Assembly (NCBI RefSeq): GCF_900291985.1
Contig: NZ_LT985980.1
Location: forward strand, 4,114,001 to 4,178,000
DNA length: 64,000 bases
Direction of reading: 5' to 3'
Origin: Lysinibacillus timonensis
Lineage (GTDB): Bacteria; Bacillota; Bacilli; Bacillales_A; Planococcaceae
The translations under genes were made by a program, and so were the position numbers. Positions within the stretch are counted from its first letter, which is position 1; each line of letters starts with the position of its first letter. Of the stretch, positions 9,981 through 18,598 are shown in pieces. Under the pieces are notes generated by a model. The model was not told the origin of the DNA, did no database searches, and worked only from the letters and a program-made list of their open reading frames with translations.

Positions 9981-10790
9981 TTGATAGAAGTGAGGGGGAT
10001 GAGGACAATCGAACAGCCGTCCAATGTTTTGTTAACGCAAGAAGAGATGCGTGAGCTAATTGCTCTAGCACAAGCTGGTGATATTGACGCAAGGAAACAA
10101 ATGATTGAAGGCAATACGCGGCTCGTTTGGTCGATTGTTCAACGCTTTGCTTCCAGGGGAGTAGAGCTTGAAGATTTATTTCAAATTGGGTGTATCGGAC
10201 TGATGAAATCCGTTGATAAGTTTGACTTATCATATGATGTAAAATTTTCAACTTATGCTGTTCCAATGATTATCGGAGAGATTCAACGCTTTTTACGAGA
10301 TGATGGAATGGTGAAAGTAAGTCGTTCGATACGGGAGTTGAACTATAAAATTCGTCATGCAACAGATGAATTTTTAAAGACGAACGAGAAGCCTCCTTCA
10401 ATCTCTGATTTAGCCGACATGCTAGGTGTTACAAAAGATGAGGTTCTTGTAGCCACTGATGCAATGAGAGATCCCGCTTCATTACATGAACAATTGTTTG
10501 AAAGTGAAGGGGATTCCATTACTTTAATGGATCAGATGAAAGACGAAAAGTCCGAATTACCTTTTCAGTACGTTCCATTGAAAGAAGTGCTAGCTAAGCT
10601 TGATAAAAGAGAACAATCCATTATCTATTTGCGGTATTACTTAGATTTAACGCAAACAGATATTGCGGAAAGGCTCGGAATTTCTCAAGTACAAGTTTCA
10701 CGGCTTGAGAAGAAAATACTAGCGCAGTTAAAACAATGGATGGATACAAATAATACAGCACGATCTACTAAAAAGACGGTGAATAAATGA
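9981..10790 (+). CDS. sigF: Forespore sigma factor SigF
   Basis: RNA polymerase sigma-F, the first compartment-specific sporulation sigma. Region 2 carries DLFQIGCIGLMKSVDKFD and FSTYAVPMIIGEIQRFLRDD. Region 3 begins VKVSRSIRELN. Region 4 ends with the helix-turn-helix QTDIAERLGISQVQVSRLEKK. The start is uncertain: TTG at 9981 (after AAGG) gives a tail length like B. subtilis SigF, while GTG 9990 and ATG 9999 are also in frame. The stop overlaps the start of spoVAF (ATGA), so spoVAF is probably translationally coupled. Confidence 0.95.
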   Translation: MIEVRGMRTIEQPSNVLLTQEEMRELIALAQAGDIDARKQMIEGNTRLVWSIVQRFASRGVELEDLFQIGCIGLMKSVDKFDLSYDVKFSTYAVPMIIGEIQRFLRDDGMVKVSRSIRELNYKIRHATDEFLKTNEKPPSISDLADMLGVTKDEVLVATDAMRDPASLHEQLFESEGDSITLMDQMKDEKSELPFQYVPLKEVLAKLDKREQSIIYLRYYLDLTQTDIAERLGISQVQVSRLEKKILAQLKQWMDTNNTARSTKKTVNK

Positions 10791-12253
10791 CAAATCAGAT
10801 TTTTACATCTATAGATAATGCAAAAGAGTATATAGAAAGTCAATTTGGAAAAGACGGATCATTTGATGTCTGTATCAAAGAAGTTTATGTAAGAAGTTTA
10901 CCAGTATTATTGGTATATGTTAGTGGGCTTGTAGATTCGAATACTTTAACAATACAACTAACACCACTATTGTTCGAACGAGAGTATGATCAAAAAATTG
11001 AATTAAATGATCACGTTGACGACGAAGATGCTTATTTTGATGAGCATTTTAATTTCTTTGGAAAATCAGAGCCAACAGATAAAGAATCGTTTCTATTAGG
11101 AGTATTAGGTGGCACAGTTGGTATCGTCACGTTACACGGCTATGCATATAACCTGGAGTTACGAAATTACCCAGGACGGACACCTGAAGAACCTGACAAT
11201 GAAAAAGTAATTAGAGGCTCACGCGACGGCTTTGCAGAAAATATTATCATTAATGCAGGGTTAATTCGTCGTCGTATCCGAAGTCCTCAGCTACGCTTTG
11301 AACTTCATCAGTTATCTGATTTAGGGCAAACAGATGTCGCCATCGTTTATATGAACGACATTGTGAATGAAAATAATCTAGCCTGGATACGAAAAAGGTT
11401 TGAACAAATAAAACAAGACGGACTAACAATGGCTGATAAACAGCTCGAAGAATTGTTGTTTAAGCAAAAGTTCAATCCGATGCCTTTTGTAAGGTATTCG
11501 GAAAGGCCTGATATTATTGCTGCACATTTACTCGAAGGACATATAGCCATAGTAGTAGATACCTCACCATCCGTTATTATTGTTCCAATTACCATTTTCC
11601 ATTTATTACAACATGCGGAGGAATTTCGTCAGGCTTCATTTATCGGAACAGGGACTCGGTTATTAAGGTATCTTGCAGCTTTTTTCAGTTTAACCTTACT
11701 CCCAATCTGGTATTTATTAGCGACCCACGACAATCATCTGCCAGAGGCGCTGTCCTTTATAGGGGCCAAGGAGGATTCGCATATTCCTCTATTCTTACAA
11801 ATCATTATTGCGAGTTTAGGAATAGAATATTTGCGAATCGCCGCCATTCATACACCGACACCACTTTCAACAGCGATGGGATTAGTCGCAGGTGTAATTA
11901 TTGGTCAAATTGCTATAGAAGTAGGTTTATTCTCAAATGAAGTTGTTCTCTATACAGCAGTAGTTGCAATATTCTCATTTGCAATCCCGACGTATGAATT
12001 AAGTGCTGCGTTAAAATATTTCCAATTTTTCATCATCATATTAACTGCACTTTGGGGAGCAAATGGATTCTTTATCGCTGCATTTTTAACTTTTTCTTAC
12101 ATCTGTCATCTAAGACCGATGAACATACCATATATGTGGCCACTTGTACCATTCTTTCCGAATGCATTTTCACGTGTCTTTATTCGATTCCCAATGGCGG
12201 ACGATGCACTCAGACCATATATTGTCGGTGCAAAATATCGAAAACGTTCATGA
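10787..12253 (+). CDS. spoVAF: Spore protein SpoVAF (GerA-A-like membrane protein)
   Basis: A 488-residue member of the GerA A-subunit family. It has a soluble N-terminal region (about residues 1-280, with FVRYSERPDIIAAHLLEGHIAIVVD) and several C-terminal membrane segments (about residues 290-440). In B. subtilis it closes the spoVA operon just before lysA, and that position is kept here. The usual spoVAA-AE genes are missing between sigF and this gene. Overlap with the sigF stop implies expression with sigF as well as, perhaps, from a forespore promoter not identified here. Confidence 0.88.
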   Translation: MTNQIFTSIDNAKEYIESQFGKDGSFDVCIKEVYVRSLPVLLVYVSGLVDSNTLTIQLTPLLFEREYDQKIELNDHVDDEDAYFDEHFNFFGKSEPTDKESFLLGVLGGTVGIVTLHGYAYNLELRNYPGRTPEEPDNEKVIRGSRDGFAENIIINAGLIRRRIRSPQLRFELHQLSDLGQTDVAIVYMNDIVNENNLAWIRKRFEQIKQDGLTMADKQLEELLFKQKFNPMPFVRYSERPDIIAAHLLEGHIAIVVDTSPSVIIVPITIFHLLQHAEEFRQASFIGTGTRLLRYLAAFFSLTLLPIWYLLATHDNHLPEALSFIGAKEDSHIPLFLQIIIASLGIEYLRIAAIHTPTPLSTAMGLVAGVIIGQIAIEVGLFSNEVVLYTAVVAIFSFAIPTYELSAALKYFQFFIIILTALWGANGFFIAAFLTFSYICHLRPMNIPYMWPLVPFFPNAFSRVFIRFPMADDALRPYIVGAKYRKRS

Positions 12254-12290
12254 TTGTACCATTGCGTAAACGATGTTTCCTATGTTAAAG

Positions 12291-12319
12291 TTCACATATA
12301 CATTTTGTTAATATAAAAT
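12291..12319 (+). promoter_or_regulatory. Sigma-A-type promoter of lysA with flanking inverted repeat
   Basis: TTCACA (-35) and TAAAAT (-10) are separated by exactly 17 bases. AAGTTCACA (12288-12296), which includes the -35, is repeated inverted as TGTGAACTT (12336-12344) just before the ribosome site. Between them CATTTT can pair with AAAATG, or AAAATGGA with TCCATTTT; these pairings are mutually exclusive. Confidence 0.6.
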
Positions 12320-12359
12320 GGAATGATCCATTTTGTGTGAACTTAAGGAGAGATCGTTT

Positions 12360-13685
12360 ATGCATTTGTATGGTACTCAAACAATTTCAAATGATGGTCA
12401 TTTAATAATTGGTGGGGTAGATTCAGTTGAATTAGCTAAAAACTATGGTACTCCACTATTTGTTTATGATATTGAGCTAATTAGAAATCGGGCAAGAGGT
12501 TTTATAGATACGTTTAAAAAATTAGGAGTTAAAGCAGAAGTCGCTTATGCTTCTAAAGCTTTTTCATGTGTTGCAATTTATCAACTGGCGAATGAAGAAC
12601 AACTTTCTTTGGATGTTGTATCTGGCGGCGAGTTGTTTACGGCAATTAAATCCGGATTCCCTGCTGATCGAATCCACTTCCATGGCAATAATAAATCATA
12701 TGCGGAATTAGAGCTAGCTTTCGATACAAAAATCGGTTGTATTGTTGTTGATAATTTCTATGAAATTGAATTATTAAAACAAATTTCTGAAGAAAAACAG
12801 CAACCTATGCGTATATTACTTCGTGTTACACCAGGTGTTGAAGCACATACGCATGATTTCATTACAACTGGTCAAGCTGATTCGAAATTTGGGTTTGATT
12901 TAAACAACGGCCAGGCTGACGAAGCGTTTCAAAAAGTAGTGAACCATGAGTATCTACAATTATTAGGACTACATTGTCATATTGGTTCACAAATTTTTGA
13001 GACAGATGGCTTTAGTCTTGCTGCAGGCAAATTAATGAATAAAATTAGCGAGTGGAAAACACAATTCCAATTCGAATGTTCAGTGTTAAATTTAGGTGGT
13101 GGATTCGGTATTCGCTATACTGATGAAGACCAACCTTTAGAACCACAAGTGTATGTTGAAGAAATGATTAAAACAGTGCAAGAACATGTAAAAGAATATA
13201 AACTAACAATGCCTGAAATTTGGATTGAACCTGGTCGTTCATTAGTGGGGGATGCTGGTACATCGTTATACACGGTTGGCGCGAAAAAAACAGTTCCGAA
13301 TATCCGTGAGTATATTGCTGTCGATGGGGGTATGAGTGATAATATCCGCCCTGCACTTTATGACGCGAAATATGAAGCTGTGATTGCCAACAAGGTGAAT
13401 GAACAAAGAAACTTTACATACACTGTAGCGGGCAAACTTTGTGAATCAGGTGATAAATTAATTATTGATGCGGCGCTACAAAAAGCAGATGCTGGTGATA
13501 TTTTAGCAGTATTTTGTACAGGTGCTTATGGCTACTCTATGGCATCAAACTATAACCGTATTCCACGTCCAGCAGTAGTCTTTGTTGAATCAGGAAAACA
13601 CCAACTCGCTATTCAAAGAGAAAGCTACGAAGATATTGTTCAAAATGATCTTCCATTTGCTTTATCAAAGGTGAGCGTTGAATAA
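12360..13685 (+). CDS. lysA: Diaminopimelate decarboxylase
   Basis: A PLP enzyme making L-lysine from meso-diaminopimelate. The ATG at 12360 follows AAGGAGAG and gives 441 residues, equal to B. subtilis LysA. Visible are the PLP-lysine region VAYASKAF, the His loop HFHGNNKS, the glycine-rich phosphate loop NLGGGFGIRY, EPGRSLVGDAG, and the substrate site CESGD. It follows spoVAF as in B. subtilis. Its upstream gap of about 100 bases is too short for a lysine riboswitch and instead carries an inverted repeat around its promoter. Confidence 0.96.
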   Translation: MHLYGTQTISNDGHLIIGGVDSVELAKNYGTPLFVYDIELIRNRARGFIDTFKKLGVKAEVAYASKAFSCVAIYQLANEEQLSLDVVSGGELFTAIKSGFPADRIHFHGNNKSYAELELAFDTKIGCIVVDNFYEIELLKQISEEKQQPMRILLRVTPGVEAHTHDFITTGQADSKFGFDLNNGQADEAFQKVVNHEYLQLLGLHCHIGSQIFETDGFSLAAGKLMNKISEWKTQFQFECSVLNLGGGFGIRYTDEDQPLEPQVYVEEMIKTVQEHVKEYKLTMPEIWIEPGRSLVGDAGTSLYTVGAKKTVPNIREYIAVDGGMSDNIRPALYDAKYEAVIANKVNEQRNFTYTVAGKLCESGDKLIIDAALQKADAGDILAVFCTGAYGYSMASNYNRIPRPAVVFVESGKHQLAIQRESYEDIVQNDLPFALSKVSVE

Positions 13686-13795
13686 TGAGAAGAATATCAA
13701 AATGGTGGCTTCTGACTGCCTTAATTGTATTTTGTTTCATTTGGGCATTAGTTTTTATATATGTTATCTCACCGAACTTACCGGTAAATCCTTAA
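13685..13795 (+). CDS. 36-residue membrane miniprotein downstream of lysA
   Basis: A very small frame starting MRRISKWWLL and ending in NLPVNP. It has a basic N terminus, one hydrophobic helix (about residues 8-28) and a short polar tail, so it is predicted to be a single-span membrane peptide. Its ATG overlaps the lysA stop (TAATG), and AAAGGTGAG lies 9 bases upstream inside lysA. That is good evidence for coupled translation. No homologue can be named from memory. A longer frame at 13678-13893 overlaps it in another phase and looks spurious. Confidence 0.6.
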   Translation: MRRISKWWLLTALIVFCFIWALVFIYVISPNLPVNP

Positions 13796-13912
13796 AATCG
13801 GCGGCTAGTAGTAGATTTTTAAAGTCAATATCATGTTGCTTACTTAAGATAAATCGTGTAGGATATGTTAAGATTGTTATAGATGAGACATGATAAAAGA
13901 GGGAATGTTTAC

Positions 13913-14278
13913 ATGTTAGTACGCTATAAAAAAACATTTGAAAAAATAGCAATGGGACTGCTTTCGTTCATGCCTCAAGAAAAGGACGTTAAGCACTTAA
14001 TGGAAACAATGAACAAGTATGATCGCGAAGAGAATTGGCAGTTGTTTCTATGGAAAAAGGACGAAGAATATATAGGTATTGTTGGTTTATTAGTTGATGG
14101 AAGTGAAGCAACCATTCAACATATTACAGTTATTCCTTCTCACAGGGGAGAAGGTGTTGCGATGGCAATGCTTAAGGAACTTTCAAATCAGTTTGAAAAG
14201 CTTTATGCAAACGAAACAACAGAACCTTTTATTAGAAAATGTTTACCATTAATTCAAGAGGCAGACGGTACAAATTAA
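13913..14278 (+). CDS. ribT: GNAT acetyltransferase-like protein RibT
   Basis: A 121-residue protein of the acetyltransferase (GNAT) fold. It closely resembles B. subtilis RibT, the last gene of the riboflavin operon: MLVRYKKTFEKIAMGLLSFM at the N terminus and the acetyl-CoA loop HITVIPSHRGEGVA. The start at 13913 follows AAGAGGG. Here it stands without the ribDEBAH genes, between lysA and a DUF309 gene, which suggests the biosynthetic genes moved or were lost. The exact reaction is unknown. Confidence 0.85.
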   Translation: MLVRYKKTFEKIAMGLLSFMPQEKDVKHLMETMNKYDREENWQLFLWKKDEEYIGIVGLLVDGSEATIQHITVIPSHRGEGVAMAMLKELSNQFEKLYANETTEPFIRKCLPLIQEADGTN

Positions 14279-14294
14279 TGTACGTCTGCTTTTT
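14261..14294 (+). terminator. Terminator overlapping the end of ribT
   Basis: GCAGACGGTAC pairs with GTACGTCTGC (one bulged base) and is followed by TTTTT. The ribT stop codon lies in the loop. Confidence 0.75.
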
Positions 14295-14311
14295 CAATTG
14301 AGGGCAACATC

Positions 14312-14824
14312 CTATTTTTCTTTATTTCTCATTGATTTTTTTAATTCTCTAGCTTTTAGAATATCTGAACGATCGCGTAGCATATGTTTATTAAGTAGAA
14401 AGTCATCTAAAACTTTTGGGAGCAAAGACATTTGCTTGTCAACAAGATTGATGAGTTGTTGATTGTTAAGAGGTAAATCAAACTCTTTAAATGGACAATC
14501 TGACTTAATATCAGCCATACATTTTAAACAATGCTCACACAACTGACCGACATCTAGAAATTCTAGAAAAATAGAGTCTGTGTTCGTTCGAAAAATTTGA
14601 TATGCTTTATTTAACATTCTAGTAGCGCCTAATTTATTTCGACGACGCCAATGATACATACCAGTAGCTAATTGAATATATCCTACTAACGGGTGATGTT
14701 TTTTGCCAGGGGCGACGATTTTCCAATATTCTTCTAATACTTCATGGCATTCAAAATAATCTCGATTACCATTGAAATATGTACAATAATCAACAAATAA
14801 CGGATGATATAGTGGATGATGCAT
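14312..14824 (-). CDS. DUF309 protein (YpuF-like)
   Basis: A 170-residue soluble protein with the DUF309 signature near the N terminus: FNGNRDYFECHEVLEEYWK, then HPLVGYIQLATGMYHWRR. B. subtilis ypuF, the equivalent, lies between ribT and scpA on the same strand. Here the gene sits at the same place but is inverted, ending head-on against the ribT terminator and diverging from scpA. A CxxC pair near residues 98-101 is present. The biochemical function is unknown. Confidence 0.82.
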   Translation of the reverse strand: MHHPLYHPLFVDYCTYFNGNRDYFECHEVLEEYWKIVAPGKKHHPLVGYIQLATGMYHWRRRNKLGATRMLNKAYQIFRTNTDSIFLEFLDVGQLCEHCLKCMADIKSDCPFKEFDLPLNNQQLINLVDKQMSLLPKVLDDFLLNKHMLRDRSDILKARELKKSMRNKEK

Positions 14825-14990
14825 AGAATTCCTCTTTCTTTTATATTAATTTATGTTATAAGTTAAGATATACGTGTTTTACTAGACCTAGTAATCCTAA
14901 AAAATAGCAAAGTCACATTTAGAATGTTCGAAATGACTAAAAAATAGTCTGAGTTTCAAACATTTTATAAAACGAATCAGGTGGTAACTT

Positions 14991-15773
14991 ATGTCCTATG
15001 AAGTAAAATTAGATGCCTTTTCAGGGCCTCTAGATTTATTATTACATTTAATACACCGTTTGGAAATTGATATATACGATATTCCAATGGCAGAATTAAC
15101 AGCGCAATATATTGATCACATACATGCAATGAAAGAATTAGAGCTTAATGAAGCTAGTGAATACTTAGTAATGGCAGCCACTTTACTAGCCATAAAAAGC
15201 AGGATGCTATTACCAATTCATGAAGGTGAGATAGAAGAAGCTGATTATGAAATAGAAGCACAAGACCCAAGGGAAGAATTAGTAAACAAGCTTATTGAAT
15301 ATAAAAAATATAAAGAAGCTGCAGTAGAATTGAAAAACTTAGAATCTGATCGTTCATTAGTATATACTCGTCCTCCGGGTGATTTGTCTGATTATGCACC
15401 GGACGAGCAGTTAGCATTATTTGATGCTACAGTAAACGTATACGATATGCTCGGTGCACTACAAAAGATTTTGAGACGAAAACAATTAAAAAAACCTCTT
15501 ACAACTAGAGTTGCAAGACAAGAAATTTCGGTAAAAGACCAAATGTTTGCAGTAGTAAGTTCATTAAAATTAAGTGGAGGTAAATCTGCATTTTCATCAC
15601 TTTTCCCTTATGAAGATAAAACAACCATTATTGTTACATTTTTATCCATATTAGAATTAATGAAACGTCAAGTTATTGTCGTCGAACAACAAAATAACTT
15701 CGAAGAACTATACGTACTATTAAACAAGGAGGAACCCCAAGATGAACTCGAGCAATTTGATGAAGAAAATTGA
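14991..15773 (+). CDS. scpA: Segregation and condensation protein A
   Basis: A 260-residue kleisin that bridges the Smc heads and recruits ScpB for chromosome compaction and segregation. It has the typical start YEVKLDAFSGPLDLLLHLI and the N-terminal Smc-neck-binding helices with MAATLLAIKSRMLLP. The central part is acidic and charged, and the C-terminal winged helix contains TIIVTFLSILELMKRQ. AGGTGG precedes the ATG. Its end overlaps scpB by 32 bases, so the two subunits are coupled. Confidence 0.95.
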   Translation: MSYEVKLDAFSGPLDLLLHLIHRLEIDIYDIPMAELTAQYIDHIHAMKELELNEASEYLVMAATLLAIKSRMLLPIHEGEIEEADYEIEAQDPREELVNKLIEYKKYKEAAVELKNLESDRSLVYTRPPGDLSDYAPDEQLALFDATVNVYDMLGALQKILRRKQLKKPLTTRVARQEISVKDQMFAVVSSLKLSGGKSAFSSLFPYEDKTTIIVTFLSILELMKRQVIVVEQQNNFEELYVLLNKEEPQDELEQFDEEN

Positions 15774-16332
15774 GGCACTTCTGTTTGTTGTAGGGGACGA
15801 AGGTATAACAATTAAACAATTATCGCAACTTCTTGAAGCAGACGATATGGAAATTGAGGCTGCATTAAGTGAATTAAAAACAGATTATGATCAATCCGAA
15901 ATAAGAGGCGTAACATTAAAAAACTTAGCAGGTACATACCAACTTACAACAAAAGCGGACATGTCTGAAACGATTAAAAAATTAGTCGAAAATCCAACAA
16001 GTCATGTATTATCAACGGCTTCCTTAGAGGTACTAGCAATTATTGCTTATAAACAACCAATCACGAGGGTAGAAATTGAAGATTTACGTGGAGTCAAGAG
16101 TGATCGTCCTATTCAAACACTTGTTTCCCGTGCATTAATTCAAGAAGTTGGACGTGCAGAGGGGACAGGTCGTGCAATCCTATATGGAACAACAAAAGAA
16201 TTTTTAAATTACTTTGGATTAAATAAACTAGATGATTTACCACCACTTCCTGATGAAGTGTTAAGAGACGATGATCAAGACGCAGACTTATTTATGACAA
16301 AATTCCAAGAAACATTTACCAACGAACAATAA
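15742..16332 (+). CDS. scpB: Segregation and condensation protein B
   Basis: A 196-residue double winged-helix partner of ScpA in the Smc-ScpAB condensin. It contains KKIEALLFVVGDEG at the start and the conserved STASLEVLAIIAYKQPITR and DLRGVKSDRPIQTL in the second domain. The start lies inside the end of scpA, with AAGGAGG 8 bases before it. Length is normal; the C-terminal tail is acidic. Confidence 0.95.
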   Translation: MNSSNLMKKIEALLFVVGDEGITIKQLSQLLEADDMEIEAALSELKTDYDQSEIRGVTLKNLAGTYQLTTKADMSETIKKLVENPTSHVLSTASLEVLAIIAYKQPITRVEIEDLRGVKSDRPIQTLVSRALIQEVGRAEGTGRAILYGTTKEFLNYFGLNKLDDLPPLPDEVLRDDDQDADLFMTKFQETFTNEQ

Positions 16333-16431
16333 TTGAATATAACCATCTTGTTTGCTTGTGTTTGCCCCTCTGGCTTTTTGGGGCCTTGACTCGCAGTTAA
16401 TGCGGGATTAAGTGTGAAAAGGAGTGCCTAG

Positions 16432-17436
16432 TTGAAAAAATTTGCAAAACTATTTTTCGTTTTGTCATTTTCTTTAACGTTTTACTTGACAGTAGCAGAA
16501 GCTGCAAAAGCATCTTACGCCGTAGTAGATGCAGATACTGGTAGACTTCTATATGGTAGTAACCCACATGCAAAGATGCCGATTGCTAGTCTTACGAAAA
16601 TGTGGACGGCATTGGTTGCTATTGAGAACGGTGATTTAAATATGGACATTACTGTATCAGATGAAGCAGCTGCAGTTGAAGGTTCTTCTATTTACTTAGA
16701 ACCTGGAGAAAAGGTAAAGCTAGAAACCCTTCTGTACGGACTAATGCTTCGTTCTGGTAATGATGCTGCATACTCCATTGCGGAAAGTGTCGGAGGCTCA
16801 ATCGAAGGTTTTGTTGATCTGATGAATGAAAAGGCATTATATTATGGTCTTGAATCAACTTATTTTACAAATCCATCGGGCCTTCATCATGATTATCATA
16901 TATCCACTGCTTACGATACGGCTTTAATGCTAAAGTATGCTATGGAAAATGAAGCTTTCCGTGAGATTGCAACAACGATCACCTATAATTCAAGTGGAAA
17001 ACTAATGAATGGCACAAATTGGTTAAATAAACATCGCCTATTAAGAGAAAAAGTAGGTGCGATAGCAGGTAAAACTGGTTTCACAAAAGTTGCTGGAAGA
17101 ACATTAGCAACTTATTTTGAACAGAATGGTAAAAGAGTTATTGTTGTTACATTAAATGAATCAAACGACTGGCAAGTACATAAATATCTTGCAAAGAAAG
17201 TATTTGATGAATACAATGTTGTGACAATTGCTGATGAAGGAAAGTATGATGTCAATAATGGTGTATCAGTGCAGTTAGAAGAACCAATTCAACTTCTATT
17301 AACGAAAAGCGAAGAAGACGAATTAAAGAATGTATTATATCTTTCTAGGAAACAAAATGAATTTGGTATTTGGCATGTCTTCTTAGGAAATCGAAGTGTT
17401 TTTGCAACGAAAGTAGATATTAATCAATTGGAATAA
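16432..17436 (+). CDS. dacB: Sporulation D-alanyl-D-alanine carboxypeptidase
   Basis: A secreted S11 peptidase trimming peptidoglycan stem peptides. It starts with TTG after AAGGAG, and has a signal peptide at residues 1-24. All active-site motifs are present: SLTK (S53-K56), SGN (108-110) and KTG (214-216). The position after scpB and before rluB is that of B. subtilis dacB, which controls cortex cross-linking. The spmA-spmB genes that normally follow are absent. At 334 residues it is shorter than B. subtilis DacB, so the C-terminal domain is reduced. DacF is the alternative name by similarity. Confidence 0.85.
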   Translation: MKKFAKLFFVLSFSLTFYLTVAEAAKASYAVVDADTGRLLYGSNPHAKMPIASLTKMWTALVAIENGDLNMDITVSDEAAAVEGSSIYLEPGEKVKLETLLYGLMLRSGNDAAYSIAESVGGSIEGFVDLMNEKALYYGLESTYFTNPSGLHHDYHISTAYDTALMLKYAMENEAFREIATTITYNSSGKLMNGTNWLNKHRLLREKVGAIAGKTGFTKVAGRTLATYFEQNGKRVIVVTLNESNDWQVHKYLAKKVFDEYNVVTIADEGKYDVNNGVSVQLEEPIQLLLTKSEEDELKNVLYLSRKQNEFGIWHVFLGNRSVFATKVDINQLE

Positions 17437-17467
17437 TTAAAAATTATTTATCGGTAAGTTTAATAAT

Positions 17468-17574
17468 AGAATTCGCGAACTTCAGCGGAATAGCGACTCG
17501 AGGAAAATCCATTGATACTATAGTATCTTGGTTTACGAATGGCTTGCTGAAATTGTGCGAATTCTTATTTTTTT
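17468..17574 (+). terminator. Long interrupted hairpin with T-rich tail after dacB
   Basis: Arms near AGAATTCGCG/AACTTCAGC and GCTGAAATTGTGCGAATTCT, about 60 bases apart, enclose a perfect 14-base palindrome GATACTATAGTATC. TTATTTTTTT follows. It may act as the dacB terminator, but the size and nested palindrome are unusual. The rest of the 17437-17751 gap shows nothing else I recognise. Confidence 0.55.
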
Positions 17575-17751
17575 GTTTAAAGTAGTTTATCTGTATAAAG
17601 TGTGTCATTATATATCAAGAAATCATAACATTTCAAGCTATTTCCTTTCATAACTTGATAAAATATGACATAATTTTCAACAGATTAAAGAATGCTTATA
17701 TTATTAAGTAATAAAATATAAGGATTTAACTAGGGCGGAGTGACGTATAAA

Positions 17752-18483
17752 ATGGAAAGATTACAAAAAGTAATTGCATATGCAGGAGTTGCATCAAGAC
17801 GTAAAGCAGAACAATTAATATTAGAGGGAAAAGTAAAAGTAAATGGCAAAGTTGTAAAAGAACTAGGAACGAAAGTGTCGAATTCTGACGATATAGAAGT
17901 GAACGGCGTTAAATTAGAAAAAGAGGACAAAGTTTATTACTTACTATATAAACCAAGAGGGGTTATTTCTGCAGTTACAGACGATAAAGGACGTAAAACA
18001 GTGACAGACATCTTTAAACTTGTTCCGGAACGTATTTTCCCTGTAGGTAGACTTGACTATGATACTTCAGGTCTTATTTTACTAACTAATGATGGTGAGT
18101 TTGCATACCAAATGACTCATCCGAAATTTAAAATAGATAAAACATATATAGCAAGAGTAAAAGGGGTTCCTACAATTGAGGGGCTGAAAAAACTTCAGCG
18201 TGGAATAATGTTAGAAGATGGAAAAACAGCACCGGCAAAAGTTAGTATGACTTCTTTCGATCAAAAAGCAAATAAAGCTATTTGTGAAATCACAATTCAT
18301 GAAGGTAAAAATCGACAAGTACGTCGTATGTTTGAAGCAATTGGTACTCCAGTTGTGAAATTAAAACGAGAACGTTATGCGTTTTTAAATTTAGCTGGGC
18401 TTAATCCAGGTGAATATCGTGAGCTAACTAAACATGAAGTGAAATTACTAAGAGTTCTGGCTGAAACTGGAAAAATTGATTAA
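17752..18483 (+). CDS. rluB: 23S rRNA pseudouridine synthase RluB
   Basis: A 243-residue enzyme of the RsuA/RluB family that isomerises a uridine in the peptidyl-transferase region of 23S rRNA. It has an N-terminal S4 domain (MERLQKVIAYAGVASRRKAE) and a catalytic domain containing GRLDYDTSGLILLTNDG, where the Asp is the catalytic residue. Near the end are GKNRQVRRMFEAIG and LKRERY. I chose the ATG at 17752 because it gives the family's N terminus; GTG at 17740 overlaps the ribosome site. Its location next to resA is conserved in Bacillus. Confidence 0.93.
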   Translation: MERLQKVIAYAGVASRRKAEQLILEGKVKVNGKVVKELGTKVSNSDDIEVNGVKLEKEDKVYYLLYKPRGVISAVTDDKGRKTVTDIFKLVPERIFPVGRLDYDTSGLILLTNDGEFAYQMTHPKFKIDKTYIARVKGVPTIEGLKKLQRGIMLEDGKTAPAKVSMTSFDQKANKAICEITIHEGKNRQVRRMFEAIGTPVVKLKRERYAFLNLAGLNPGEYRELTKHEVKLLRVLAETGKID

Positions 18484-18550
18484 ATAAGTAATTATGGGCG
18501 TAAAAGTTCAAAAATCATTCATAATCAGAAAAAGGACTATATACTAAATT

Positions 18551-18559
18551 TGCTATAAT
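18551..18559 (+). promoter_or_regulatory. Extended -10 promoter of the resA operon
   Basis: TGCTATAAT forms an extended -10 element about 40 bases before resA. No good -35 is found 17 bases upstream, which is compatible with an activator-dependent promoter. ResD activates resA in B. subtilis; no ResD site was identified here. Confidence 0.5.
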
Positions 18560-18598
18560 AGAGAAGATTTCATAGAATTTGGGGGAGGCAACAAGTTA

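Noticed and set aside
12254-12359. Lysine riboswitch before lysA
   Set aside because: The gap is too short and lacks the L-box conserved segments.
13678-13952. Open frames at 13678-13893 (+) and 13764-13952 (-)
   Set aside because: No ribosome sites and biased composition; the 36-codon frame at 13685 with coupling to lysA explains the region better.
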